Origin: Leptospira ainlahdjerensis
GTDB lineage: Bacteria; Spirochaetota; Leptospiria; Leptospirales; Leptospiraceae
Length of the DNA: 64,000 bases
Direction of reading: 5' to 3'
Assembly: GCF_016919175.1 (NCBI RefSeq)
Contig: NZ_JAFFPU010000068.1
Coordinates: 1 to 64,000 of the forward strand
The position numbers and the translations under genes are program-made. The notes below the pieces were generated by a model, which had not been told where the DNA came from, searched no databases, and saw only the letters and a list, made by a program, of their open reading frames with translations. Of the stretch, positions 7,435 through 16,580 are shown in pieces (positions within the stretch are counted from its first letter, which is position 1; every line of letters starts with the position of its first letter).

Positions 7435-9411
7435 CTAAGGTTTGATTTCTCGGATCAGTTCCGTTTCGGAAGGAAAGACTACGTTTCTGTTTAATAAGTC
7501 GTAACTCAAATTGAGATAGGCCTTCGCTTTTTTGCTCATCTCCTCACAAACGGTCGGATCTTTTTCGCAGAAATTATTTTTTTCCCGAGGTGGAAGGATA
7601 TTGTAAGAAAGATCTTCCTTCCCGTCGAAAAATCTCAGATAAAAATGTTCGTTCTCGATCCAGCCGAAGAGATTCCCATAAGCGAAATATGCGGTTTTGG
7701 ATCTTCCGGGAGCAAGAAGGTTTCTACCCATCGCAGAAAACGCGACCTTTTTTCCTACGAGTCCGAGGATGGTTGGAATTACGTCCAGCTGCGAAGCGAT
7801 AGTTTCGTCTAACGCAGGCGCGATTCTTCCGGGCGCGTAGATCAAAAACGGTACGTTTCTATCCTCGTAATAATCCAGATAACGGTGATGAGTATGATCC
7901 GCGACAAAGACAAAAATCGTATTCTTAAAATAACCGGATTTCTCGGCTTGTGTGATAAAGTTATGAACGGCCCAGTCAGCGTAGTTGTAGACGTTGAGAA
8001 AATCGTAGTCTCTGGTTTCGGGTCCGAAAATTCTAAACCTCTCGGAAGGAGTTCGGTACGGGTAGTGGGTCGTGAGGGTCAGCGCAAGTCCCAAAATCGG
8101 TTTTTTAGACGCTGAGATTCGTTCATGCAATAACTGTAATACGTCTGCGTCGTCGTAACCCCAGGCTCCGAGTTTAAATCTTCCGAGTTTAGTGATTTCC
8201 TTTTCTCCCATCACGGTATCAAAACCCCAATGAGGCATGAGTGTACTTTTGTTATCAAAACTTAAGTCCCCTCCGGTAACAAAAAAAGTCTCGTAACCCA
8301 TTCTTTTGAAGATACTTCCGATTCCGGAAAAATTTCCGAGCACCTGATGGGTTCTAACCACGGTCAACCCCGGACGATCGGGGATTCCCGTAAGAATCGA
8401 CATCATTCCGTTTGTAGTTCTTCCACCGGACGCGATGAATCGATTGTAAAATCTTCCTTTTTTTAGGAGTTGGTTGAAGTGCGGGGCCACTTCCTTTCCG
8501 TCTACGAGTCCGTCGGAAATCGGTCTTATGAATTTGCCCGTCCAATTCTCGAGCATAATCAAAACGATGTTAGGTGGAGTGCCCGCTCTGGTTTCTTTTT
8601 GAACTCTTAGGATTGGATACTTCTCGCTTACGAATTCCGCTCCCGGATAATCAATTTCTTTTCGAACTATCTTGACCGCTTCTTCCGTTTCTAATTTTAA
8701 GAACTTAGGAATCGACTGGCTTTTCAAATCCATGATCGAAGTGAAAACTCCGTTTAACGCGATGTTGTTGACGAAGTTGTTTCCGGAGACGATTGCATTC
8801 GTTGCACGGATCGGAGATTCCTGAATTCCCCCGCGGATCGCTATGATCGTAAGAACCAATACGATTCCTATGTGAGCTCCGTATGTTTTCCAAGATTCTC
8901 TTTTGTATTCGTAAGGATTGTATTTGAGAAAAAGCCAGGTCGAAAGCGGAAGAAAAATCAGTAAGAATCCGATTCCTATGATAAACGTAGTCGTGTTTTG
9001 TTCCAGCGCGGATTTGAGAATCACTCCCAAATCTTTTCCGATAAAAACAAAACCTTCGTAACCGATGTGTTTGTTCGCGTTTTCAAAGTAGATGATATCG
9101 GCGATCAAATGTGCGATCATCCAAATTCCCAAAAGAATCGGGGTGTAACCCCAAAAAAAACGATACACTTTGAAACGATTCAAAAACGGAAGAACCGAAA
9201 GGAACGCAAAAACTCCGAGGGTCATTCCGATCACCGCAAAGTCGAATCGAAAACCCAAAAAAAACGCGACCGCAATCTCGTCCAAAGGAACTCCATGCAA
9301 TCGATACCAATAAACCGATAAAAACGCGATCTTGTATAAGAGTAATATGACTGCGAAGTAGACGACGTAGCTAAAAATCAATTTGAGATGAGTGGGGATT
9401 TTTGGAAACAT
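7435..9411 (-). CDS. LTA synthase-like sulfatase-family membrane enzyme
   Basis: 658 aa. Five N-terminal membrane helices (to ~residue 185) are followed by a linker and the extracytoplasmic domain starting at PPNIVLIMLENWTGKFI. The predicted catalytic Thr lies in ASGGRTTNGMMSILTG. Later ligands lie in VTGGDLSFDNKS and VFVADHTHHRYLDYY. The layout matches LtaS/OpgB-type phosphoglycerol or phosphoethanolamine transferases rather than soluble arylsulfatases. Spirochaetes lack teichoic acid, so a lipopolysaccharide or membrane glycan acceptor is inferred. It converges on the shorter relative at 5160-7085 but shares only the fold with it. The substrate is unknown. Confidence 0.75.
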   Translation of the reverse strand: MFPKIPTHLKLIFSYVVYFAVILLLYKIAFLSVYWYRLHGVPLDEIAVAFFLGFRFDFAVIGMTLGVFAFLSVLPFLNRFKVYRFFWGYTPILLGIWMIAHLIADIIYFENANKHIGYEGFVFIGKDLGVILKSALEQNTTTFIIGIGFLLIFLPLSTWLFLKYNPYEYKRESWKTYGAHIGIVLVLTIIAIRGGIQESPIRATNAIVSGNNFVNNIALNGVFTSIMDLKSQSIPKFLKLETEEAVKIVRKEIDYPGAEFVSEKYPILRVQKETRAGTPPNIVLIMLENWTGKFIRPISDGLVDGKEVAPHFNQLLKKGRFYNRFIASGGRTTNGMMSILTGIPDRPGLTVVRTHQVLGNFSGIGSIFKRMGYETFFVTGGDLSFDNKSTLMPHWGFDTVMGEKEITKLGRFKLGAWGYDDADVLQLLHERISASKKPILGLALTLTTHYPYRTPSERFRIFGPETRDYDFLNVYNYADWAVHNFITQAEKSGYFKNTIFVFVADHTHHRYLDYYEDRNVPFLIYAPGRIAPALDETIASQLDVIPTILGLVGKKVAFSAMGRNLLAPGRSKTAYFAYGNLFGWIENEHFYLRFFDGKEDLSYNILPPREKNNFCEKDPTVCEEMSKKAKAYLNLSYDLLNRNVVFPSETELIREIKP

Positions 9412-9564
9412 TCTGACTCTTTTATTTTTTTCTCGGATGCGGGATCGAAACGATGTTCAAGGAGCCGAACCCGATTCTTATCATAAGAGAAACGGAGGCA
9501 GGCGCTCAAGTCAAAAACGAAAGAAAAGAATCACGATGCTTCTATTACAAATCTCTTACGAGAG

Positions 9565-9598
9565 AAGTCCGAAACTTTCCTAACTGCGGACTTTTTTT
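9565..9598 (+). terminator. Orphan intrinsic terminator
   Basis: Stem AAGTCCG (9565-9571) pairs with CGGACTT (9587-9593) and is followed by a T-run. It points along the plus strand, but no plus-strand gene lies directly upstream: the neighbour is the divergent gene starting at 9411. It may end a short untranslated RNA from ~9415-9560. The gap 9412-9757 otherwise holds only the tetR promoter. Confidence 0.45.
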
Positions 9599-9710
9599 GG
9601 GACGCGGTTCCAGGTTTGAATGGATTTAAAAATTCAGTTTGTGAACCCGAACTCGTCCGATTCTTACGTTTGCATTTTTGAAAGAAAACTTCGGATCGTT
9701 CGTTCCGGGC

Positions 9711-9757
9711 TTGACAAAAAAGTAACTTTGTCAATTATGAGTGAGTAATCACTCACC
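9711..9757 (+). promoter_or_regulatory. tetR-operon promoter and autoregulatory operator
   Basis: TTGACA (9711-9716) is a perfect -35 box, with AATTAT about 16 nt downstream as a plausible -10. The palindrome GTGAGTAATCACTCAC (9741-9756; 6-bp arms around AATC) lies directly after it and ends one base before the ATG at 9758. This is the usual arrangement for a TetR repressor that controls its own operon. Because the operator fills the space before the ATG, no Shine-Dalgarno sequence is present and the mRNA may be nearly leaderless. Confidence 0.7.
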
Positions 9758-10477
9758 ATGAAAGAAATTAGAGAAAATATAGAGCTGAACCCGGTTTGGC
9801 CGGAGGGCCAGAAAAAGATCTTTTTGGCTGCGATGGAAATTTTTGCAGAAAAGGGTTTTTCGGCGACAACGACGATCGAAATTGCAAAGAAGGCCGGTGT
9901 CGCGGAAGGGCTGATCTTCAAACACTTTAAGAATAAGAAAGAACTTCTTTTGAGTCTTGCGATGCCGATTTTGGAAAGTTTTATCGCGCCCCTGACTCTG
10001 AAGCGGTTGAAGGTCGTTTTTTCCCAAGACTATGCAACTCTGGAAGAATTCCTGCGAGCGGTTTTTGAAGAGAGAATCGCTTTTATCCGAAACAATAAAA
10101 ATCTCATTCGCATCATCGTTCAAGAAGCGATGATCTCACCTGAAATTCGTTCGATCTTAGAAAGGGTTTTCAAACAAAAACTCGCTCCCTTGATCGTGGA
10201 ACGTCTGAAGGCGTTTCAAGACAAGGGGCTCATCAAAGACATTCCGGTTTCTTCAGCATTTCGTCTCATCGCTACAAACCTTTCCGGTTACATTCTTCTT
10301 ACCGAAATATTCTTTCAGCCGGAAGAAGATTGGGACGGAGAGGCGGAGTTAAAAAGGACCATCGATTTTATCGCGGCCGGACTCGCGCCTCATAACGCGG
10401 TCTCTCCGATTGCAAGACCAAAAGCGAAAAAAAAGAAAACGATCCCTAAAACTTCAAAGAAGAAGAAAAAAAAGTAA
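9758..10477 (+). CDS. TetR/AcrR-family transcriptional regulator
   Basis: 239 aa. The N-terminal helix-turn-helix (~residues 20-65, FAEKGFSATTTIEIAKKAG then GLIFKHFKNKKELL) is the canonical TetR DNA-binding domain. The rest is a helical ligand/dimer domain ending in a lysine-rich tail (~225-239). It leads an operon with an adaptor, FtsX-type permease and ABC ATPase (gap of 17 nt to the next start), so it most likely represses this exporter and responds to its substrate or a membrane stress. The operator lies at 9741-9756. Confidence 0.9.
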   Translation: MKEIRENIELNPVWPEGQKKIFLAAMEIFAEKGFSATTTIEIAKKAGVAEGLIFKHFKNKKELLLSLAMPILESFIAPLTLKRLKVVFSQDYATLEEFLRAVFEERIAFIRNNKNLIRIIVQEAMISPEIRSILERVFKQKLAPLIVERLKAFQDKGLIKDIPVSSAFRLIATNLSGYILLTEIFFQPEEDWDGEAELKRTIDFIAAGLAPHNAVSPIARPKAKKKKTIPKTSKKKKKK

Positions 10478-10494
10478 GTTGGAGTTAGTTGAGA

Positions 10495-11310
10495 ATGAAC
10501 GTGATCGTAAGAACACTCAGATCCTTGGTGAAAATTTATAAATCTTTACGCCTTCCGTATCGAATTCTTTTTATCGTTCTTCCCTTTTTTGCTTTGGTTT
10601 TGATTTTACAATTTAGAAACAAACCGAAAACGGAGGACGTCGCCGTCGTAGGTCCGATATCGGAAAAAGCCTACGGATTGGGAACCGTCCATTCCTTGGA
10701 TACGTTTCGATTTCGAGTTGGGGTTCCCACAAAAGTAACCAAGGTTTTTGTTTTGGAAGGAGACGAAGTCTTTCCGGGCCAGAGTCTTTTGCAGTTGGAA
10801 GGTCTTACCACAGTTCGATCTCCGATTCGAGGAATCGTTTCGGATATCGGTTATCACGAGGGAGAGGTCGCGTTTCAAACGATGCAAGCCGTAGAGGTTT
10901 TGGGAGTCGGGGCGAAATACCTCGTCGTGGCTCTGGACGAACAGATTCTTCTTTCGATAAAAAAGGGACAGTCGGCGCTCATCCGCTTTGAAGGAAAACC
11001 GAATGAAGTCGTCCAAGGCAAGGTTCAAGGAACCTTTTCTCACGCGGGGCAATTTTTTGCGAGGATCGAAGCCGCCCGTTTTCCGGAAGGAGTTCTTCCG
11101 GGAATGACCGCAGACGTTGCGATCGAAATCGGCAAACGGGAAGACGCGCTTTTGCTCCCTCGGAAATACGAAAAGAAACAGAAAATTAGAATATTCAGAA
11201 ACGGTAAAACGTCGGTCGTTTCCTTTAGGCCGGGGCTCAGGTCCGAACGATATATAGAAGTCATAGAAGGGGACGTCCTACCGGGAGATCGACTCTCCGA
11301 GGCGCCCTGA
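10495..11310 (+). CDS. Membrane-fusion (HlyD/MacA-like) efflux adaptor
   Basis: 271 aa. One N-terminal membrane anchor (~residues 20-38) is followed by a biotinyl-lipoyl-like hammerhead (TKVFVLEGDEVFPGQSLLQL, then SPIRGIVSDIGYHEGEVA) and beta-barrel segments (GMTADVAIEIG). It is short for the family and lacks an obvious long alpha-hairpin. ATG at 10495 is chosen over the TTG at 10489 because GGAG lies at 10481-10484. The stop overlaps the permease start (TGATG), indicating translational coupling. It bridges the ABC permease to an outer component not encoded here. Confidence 0.8.
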   Translation: MNVIVRTLRSLVKIYKSLRLPYRILFIVLPFFALVLILQFRNKPKTEDVAVVGPISEKAYGLGTVHSLDTFRFRVGVPTKVTKVFVLEGDEVFPGQSLLQLEGLTTVRSPIRGIVSDIGYHEGEVAFQTMQAVEVLGVGAKYLVVALDEQILLSIKKGQSALIRFEGKPNEVVQGKVQGTFSHAGQFFARIEAARFPEGVLPGMTADVAIEIGKREDALLLPRKYEKKQKIRIFRNGKTSVVSFRPGLRSERYIEVIEGDVLPGDRLSEAP

Positions 11311-12548
11311 TGTTGTTTATCGCCCTTCGGCAGATGCTCGTCCGAGGGAAGCAGACCTTGACGACTCTTTCCGGAATCGTTTTGGGAACCGCTGCGTTTA
11401 TCATCATCTCCGGGGTTTTGCTCGGATTTCGAGGATATCTCATCGATCAATTGATCAACGCGGACTGCCACGTTCGAATTTCGCCCAGACAAGAAATCAT
11501 TCAGGCCAATTCTATGGACGATCTTTTTCCCAACGAAAACGTGTTCTGGCTTTCTCCTCCTTCCGGTAAACGAGGATCCACTCATTTGAACCAGGCGAGT
11601 CTCTGGTATGAAAGGTTGGATCGAGACCCGGAAGTGGAGGCCTATTCTCCGCAGGTAAGCGGAAGGATCTTTCTCTATTCCGGTTCCAATCAAGAAGCCG
11701 GTAAGATCGTAGGCATCAGCCCTTCGAGACAGATTTTAATCACTCCTCTCGCGGATTACATTACGGAAGGAAGTGTAGAATCCCTTGCTGCCGGAAACAG
11801 GCTCATTCTGGGAGAAGGGCTTTCTAAACTTTTGGGACTGAGTTTGAACAAAACGGTCTGGATCACCGCGGGGTTGCAGGAAAAAACTCCGTTTCGTATT
11901 TCCGGAATTTTCCGTTCCGGAAACAAGGCCTTGGACGACAGCATCGCCTATGGACTGTTATCCGAAGTTCAACAGTTGACGGGACAATCCGGAATGATTA
12001 CGGACATTGCGGTTCGTCTAAAGGACGTAAATCAATCTATACAGAAAGCCGTGGAGTGGAGGAAGATCGGAGACGAAAAAATTCAAAGCTGGCAGGAAGC
12101 AAATTCTAGTTTTTTCGCGATCTTTAAGTTGCAGGACGCGATCCGGTATTCGATGACCGCGGCGATTCTTGTGGTGGCAGGATTCGGAATATACAATATT
12201 TTGAATGTAATTATCAACCAAAAGAAAAGAGAAATCGCCATTCTTCGTTCGATTGGATTTCGACCCAAAGAAGTTCTTATGATCTTTTTGATGCAGGGAA
12301 TGATTCTCGGCATCGTTGGTGGAATCATAGGACTCATCGTTGGATTTTTAGTCTGCTTGAGAATCGAATCCCTTCCGTTTTCAAATCCCTTATTTTCGGC
12401 GGGAGCGAGTTCGATGGTGGTTTCCTTTGCGCCCTCCATCTACTTTCAAGCCTTTTTACAATCAATGGTCGCCACATTGATTGCGAGTTGGATTCCGGCG
12501 AGGTCCGCGGGAAAACTTTCTCCGATCGAGATCATAAGAGGAGAATAA
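11310..12548 (+). CDS. FtsX-like ABC transporter permease (MacB/LolC type)
   Basis: 412 aa. The MacB topology is visible: a first membrane helix near residue 20, a large periplasmic domain (~45-270), then three C-terminal helices (~275-295, ~325-350, ~380-400). The FtsX signature region ([28 protein letters not shown]) is intact. It starts by overlap with the adaptor stop and is followed 2 nt later by its ATPase. Such complexes use ATP to push periplasmic substrates outward or to extract lipoproteins; the substrate is not predictable. Confidence 0.85.
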   Translation: MLFIALRQMLVRGKQTLTTLSGIVLGTAAFIIISGVLLGFRGYLIDQLINADCHVRISPRQEIIQANSMDDLFPNENVFWLSPPSGKRGSTHLNQASLWYERLDRDPEVEAYSPQVSGRIFLYSGSNQEAGKIVGISPSRQILITPLADYITEGSVESLAAGNRLILGEGLSKLLGLSLNKTVWITAGLQEKTPFRISGIFRSGNKALDDSIAYGLLSEVQQLTGQSGMITDIAVRLKDVNQSIQKAVEWRKIGDEKIQSWQEANSSFFAIFKLQDAIRYSMTAAILVVAGFGIYNILNVIINQKKREIAILRSIGFRPKEVLMIFLMQGMILGIVGGIIGLIVGFLVCLRIESLPFSNPLFSAGASSMVVSFAPSIYFQAFLQSMVATLIASWIPARSAGKLSPIEIIRGE

Positions 12549-12550
12549 GA

Positions 12551-13267
12551 ATGCAGGCCGCAGTTCAAAATGGAATCTCCGTTTTCAATCTTCAGAAGAT
12601 GTTTGGAAATTCGGAAATCATCAAAGGGGTTAGCCTCGATATCCAAGAAGGAGATTATGTTTCTCTCACCGGAAAGTCCGGCTCCGGAAAGAGCACACTT
12701 CTTTATATGATCAGTTCTTTGGATCCTCCGAGTCTGGGTGCGATTCATATCGACGGAAAAGATATTTATCGGATGGACGAAGAGGAAATCCACGAGTTTC
12801 GAAACAAAAGAATGGGTTTTATCTTTCAATTTCACTATCTACTTCCCGAGTTTACTGCCCTCGAAAACGTTTTGATGCCCGCGAGAAAGGCCGGCCTTTT
12901 GAATGAACATCAAAGTTATGCGGAACACCTTCTTGAAGAATTCGATCTGAAAGATAGGATGGACTATCGAATCAACCGACTTTCCGGAGGTCAGGCCCAA
13001 AGGGTAGCGATCGCCCGTGCGCTTGTGATGAGCCCTAAGTATATCTTTGCGGACGAACCCACGGGAGCCTTGGACTCGGCGAACACCAAAGTGGTGATGA
13101 ATATTCTTGCGAAGGTGAATGAGGAGAGAAAAACCACGATCGTCGTGGTGACACACGATCCGGATTTTGCGGCGAGGGCCAAAAGGCAGATCCATCTCGT
13201 GGATGGAAGAATCGTTTCCGGCAAGGAATGGGAGGCAATCCAGAAGGTTTCGAAAGGAGGACGTTGA
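12551..13267 (+). CDS. ABC transporter ATP-binding protein (MacB/LolD type)
   Basis: 238 aa when started at ATG 12551, two bases after the permease stop. A longer frame from 12488 lies inside the permease gene and adds no domain. Walker A is GKSGSGKST, the Q-loop is in [12 protein letters not shown], the signature is LSGGQAQRV, Walker B is IFADEPT, and the switch His is in VVVTHD. It energises the FtsX-type permease encoded immediately upstream. The last gene of the TetR-led operon. Confidence 0.9.
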   Translation: MQAAVQNGISVFNLQKMFGNSEIIKGVSLDIQEGDYVSLTGKSGSGKSTLLYMISSLDPPSLGAIHIDGKDIYRMDEEEIHEFRNKRMGFIFQFHYLLPEFTALENVLMPARKAGLLNEHQSYAEHLLEEFDLKDRMDYRINRLSGGQAQRVAIARALVMSPKYIFADEPTGALDSANTKVVMNILAKVNEERKTTIVVVTHDPDFAARAKRQIHLVDGRIVSGKEWEAIQKVSKGGR

Positions 13268-13329
13268 TTATTTGAATTTGAGAAAGTTTTGAGATAGGCC
13301 GTACGGAAGCGATATTAAATTCTACTACC

Positions 13330-14550
13330 ATGCTATGGAAGTTTCCTAAATTTAAGTCGGGCCAACTGAGGAGATGGGAATATCTGCTCCCCACGGGATC
13401 CGCGAAGGAAACCGAACAAACGGCGAAGAGAATCATCAGCGATTCTTATCTTCCGAAAATGTCTACGCCGTTTCTCAAAGTTCTACCCGGGAAGATTCTG
13501 CTCGAGAATGCGAACTTTCGTCAGGCTCTTGAACTTTTGGTAAGAATTCCTTGGGTTCGAGATTTTAGACTTAACTTGGGGATGTATCCCTTAAAACGTT
13601 CTTTTGATTTTAAAGAATTCGAAAACTCTCTTCGTAAGTCGGAGGTTCTTCCGCCGGATTGGGATCTTCAGTTTCATCCTCAGGTCAAGGGCGCAACCGA
13701 ATGGACTCCGGAAGATCTACGAAGACTCTGGGAAACGGAACATACCAATCCGACGAACGGAAAAAGGACGACCGAACTCAGCGCGATGATCATGGACGAC
13801 GAGATTGTGATGAACGTGAGTCTCGCGGGAGAACCTCTCAATCAAAGAGGTAAGTTCAAACCTCTTTCTAAGTCGGCTCCGATCCGGGAAGACCTCGCGA
13901 GATTTTTGATTCAGAGAATGCACAAGATTCTTCCGAACCCGGACGCTGTTTTTGTTCCTTTTGCGGGGACTGGAACCCTTATCAGAGAATCGGTGGATTC
14001 TATTTTTGGAGTCGGCTTTCCTCATTATCAGAGAACTTTTTTGTTTCAAGAGATGGGTGAATTCCCCGAGTCCACTTGGGAATTTCTAAAAAAGAAAACT
14101 CTAAAACCTCCGGGTAAAAATCCGATCGCGGTCTGGTGGAACGAACTGAACGAAGAAACGTTTCAATACACGCAGAAAAGAATGGCTCAATATCAAACTT
14201 TTCTAAAGGACTCGGCGATCCTGGACTTGGTTTCGATGCAGGAATGGCAGGGAGATTTTTTTGCAGGTTCTCCAAAAGATATCTGGGAAAGTGTCGGGAA
14301 GCCGAAACGAATCTGGATGCCCCTCAATCCTCCTTACGGTCTGAGAATGGAGACGGGAGCGACTAACGCGTTCTACAAAAAGTTGGGTGAAAAACTCAAA
14401 CTTTGGTGGGAACTCCCCGTGGAAATCAGCGGATTGATTCTTTGTCCGGACGAAGATTCTTGGTCCATTCTCAATCGGAATATGGGAATCAAGACCGATA
14501 CGATCCACGTGACTCACGGCGGTGTGGATCTGAGGGTTGTTTATTTTTAG
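13330..14550 (+). CDS. RlmL-like SAM-dependent RNA methyltransferase (putative)
   Basis: 406 aa. An N-terminal THUMP-like region (~residues 50-150) precedes a class I methyltransferase domain. Motif I is FVPFAGTGTLIRES (~residue 207) and motif IV is MPLNPPYGLRME (~residue 333); NPPYG is the catalytic motif for base N-methylation, as in RlmL/YcbY and Trm11-like enzymes. The preceding PIREDLARFLIQRM matches the family's PxxExLAxxL segment. It is monocistronic, 62 nt after the ABC operon. Most likely methylates rRNA or tRNA guanine; the exact site is unknown. Confidence 0.7.
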   Translation: MLWKFPKFKSGQLRRWEYLLPTGSAKETEQTAKRIISDSYLPKMSTPFLKVLPGKILLENANFRQALELLVRIPWVRDFRLNLGMYPLKRSFDFKEFENSLRKSEVLPPDWDLQFHPQVKGATEWTPEDLRRLWETEHTNPTNGKRTTELSAMIMDDEIVMNVSLAGEPLNQRGKFKPLSKSAPIREDLARFLIQRMHKILPNPDAVFVPFAGTGTLIRESVDSIFGVGFPHYQRTFLFQEMGEFPESTWEFLKKKTLKPPGKNPIAVWWNELNEETFQYTQKRMAQYQTFLKDSAILDLVSMQEWQGDFFAGSPKDIWESVGKPKRIWMPLNPPYGLRMETGATNAFYKKLGEKLKLWWELPVEISGLILCPDEDSWSILNRNMGIKTDTIHVTHGGVDLRVVYF

Positions 14551-15373
14551 AAAAAAAAATTCGAAAGAGATAAACTTCCATTTTAAGAATTCTCCATCAA
14601 CTTTTCGCAAAAGTTAAGGTTTGACAAAGGGGCTCATCCGAAAGGGTTTTCATCGCTTTTCAAAACCGCATCACGTAAAAAGATAAGATCTTTTTCTTCC
14701 AAAAATCATTCTTCGATTTTTTGTATTGGAACGGATTCTAAACTTTTCAGAGACAAGTTTTTTCGTTCCTTCTTTCTGGAGAACGAAGGCGTTCCTGTTT
14801 TTTAAAAATGGCAACGAGGTCGAGGTCGGACTTCTAAAAACCGTTTCTTAACGAAGTATTCCCCCGATACGATTGTCGCTTCTTTTGGCTTACAGAAAGA
14901 GTTTTTTAAAGGTTACAGAGAATGGTAAAATTCTTAAAAAATTTCGCGAGAATCTACGAAAACTTCATCTAAAACTTTCTCAAATCATATTAGAAAAAAG
15001 TAACCTTTTTGAACGAAGAAGCGAAGAGGCATTCGAGAACACAAATAAGCTCTGAATTATAAGTAGGGATTTGAATTCGCTTCGATTTATTTTTTGGGAA
15101 TTCGATCCTTATCTTTTCTTTCAAACGCGGATGGGAAAGGGCGTAAGATCGAACCGAAAGATTCTTCCTGTATTCTTAATTTTATTTTGAACAAAAATAT
15201 TGTTCTTTACAGATTTTTGAGTCAATGACGTAAGATTTATGACATATTTTGATTAAATATGTCCTCTGTGTCTTGAGGAATGAAAGAGGCGGTTTCGTCT
15301 TACGCGAAGATTTCCAGAGGGGTTGTCGTGTTCTACCGAAAAAGAAATCGGAAACTTTTGAGAGGAGTTGGTT
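14551..15373. other. Intergenic stretch with upstream palindromes
   Basis: 823 nt without a supported gene; the best ORF (14873-15055, 60 aa, plus) has no ribosome-binding site and no recognisable domain. Two inverted repeats lie near the right end: GAACAA (15189-15194) with TTGTTC (15200-15205), and a perfect 9-bp repeat 15241-15249 with 15255-15263 around TGATT. Both sit 110-190 nt before the membrane-protein gene at 15374 and may be its regulatory sites. Confidence 0.5.
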
Positions 15374-15763
15374 ATGATCGGAATCTGGGGAGCTGAATCC
15401 AGTTTATTCTTATACGTGCTCGTGGGTGCGACATTCTTTGTGTTTGCGCTTCCGATGTTTTTAGTGCCTCTTCGTTGGGCCGCCGTTTTGGGTTGGGAAA
15501 TTCCGGCTCAAGGAAACTTGTCCATTTATTACGGTCGTTGTCTCGCGAGCGTGATGAGCGTTCTTTGTTATATGGGTTTTGTGGCGGCAGGAGATCGAAC
15601 GGTGCAGCCGTTTTACTTCAATATTCTTCTGGGATGTTTTGGCTTGATGGTTCTCGTCCACGCGTATGGAGGAATTCGAAGGATTCAACCCCTCAGCGAA
15701 ACGATTGAGACGGGTTTTTGGTTGATTCTCTTTTTTTGCGGACTCTTTTTTTATCCGATCTAA
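15374..15763 (+). CDS. Small integral membrane protein, unknown function
   Basis: 129 aa. ATG at 15374 is chosen over a TTG two codons upstream because AGAGGAG lies at 15361-15367. Four hydrophobic segments (~residues 10-35, ~55-75, ~80-97, ~108-127) predict a four-helix membrane protein with little outside the bilayer. I do not recognise a family. It is preceded by palindromes at 15189-15263 and followed by a repeat array, with no operon partner. Confidence 0.6.
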   Translation: MIGIWGAESSLFLYVLVGATFFVFALPMFLVPLRWAAVLGWEIPAQGNLSIYYGRCLASVMSVLCYMGFVAAGDRTVQPFYFNILLGCFGLMVLVHAYGGIRRIQPLSETIETGFWLILFFCGLFFYPI

Positions 15764-15887
15764 TCGGCTTTGTGCATCTGATTCCGACAAAATTGCTTTT
15801 TAGAGAATGGTCTGCGGTCGGACTTCAAAGCTCGCTCTCGAGAATTTCCCGATTCCTCACTGTGAGATTGAATTTTTTTAGAAGGCT

Positions 15888-16305
15888 GTCGGAACTACGA
15901 CGGCTCTTCCGTGAAACTCGCGGGCCCCACCCTGATTGGGCGGAGGAGGCGGGCTCGTGGGAAAACTCGGGAGACTTTCCTCTATCACAAAATTGCGCTT
16001 CTTGCAAGTAAGATTCCTCTCGTCGGAACTACGACGGCTCTTCTGTGAAACTCGCGGGCCCCACCCTGATTGGGTGGAGGAGGCGGGCTCGCGGGAAAAC
16101 TCGGGAGACTTTCCTCTATCACAAAATCGCGCTTCTTGCAAGTAAAATTCCTTTCGTCGGAACTACGACAAGATCTTCTGTGAAACTCGCGCGGCCCCAC
16201 CCTGATTGGGTGGAGGAGGCGGGCTCGTGGGAAAACTCTGGAGACTTTCCTCTATCACAAAATTGTGCTTCTTGCAAGTAAAATTCCTTTCGTCGGAACT
16301 ACGAC
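15888..16305 (+). repeat. Tandem repeat array A (three ~134-bp units plus border)
   Basis: Units begin at 15888, 16022 and 16156, with a terminal border at 16292 (spacings 134, 134, 136). Each starts with the near-palindrome GTCGGAACTACGAC, continues through a CCACCC-TGATT-GGGTGG hairpin and a GGAGGCGGGCTCG segment, and ends TCTTGCAAGTAA-like. Units are nearly identical. The array fills the gap between convergent genes (15763 and 16581). Open frames inside it are by-products of the repeat. The same family occurs in opposite orientation at 26.3 and 43.8 kb. Confidence 0.85.
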
Positions 16306-16580
16306 AAGGATCCTTATCGTTCCAATGCCCTCCTTAGGCTTGCGGATAGAAATTTACTTATCACGAAGAGATTCGGTTCTCAAAAGATGGAAGCAAGAAG
16401 GAATCCTCATTTTAATTCGGTCTCAGTGAAAAGTTTCGCTCAAAAAAGAGGTCGTCTTAGGAAGGGAAAATTGGAGTGGATTGATAAATTAGAATATTCT
16501 AAAATTCAAATACTTAGATTTGATATCTGTGTTTTTTTCTAAAGACCCATCACCGGTCCTTCGAATGTTCTCCGATTTTT

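Noticed and set aside
14873..15055. 60-aa plus-strand ORF in the 823-nt gap
   Set aside because: No ribosome-binding site and no recognisable pattern; biased toward Lys/Glu/Leu in an A-rich stretch.
15936..16281. Open frames on both strands within repeat array A
   Set aside because: They repeat with the 134-bp unit (not a multiple of three) and change frame from unit to unit, so they are by-products of the repeat.
15888..16305. CRISPR array
   Set aside because: Whole 134-bp units are repeated without unique spacers, and no cas genes are near.
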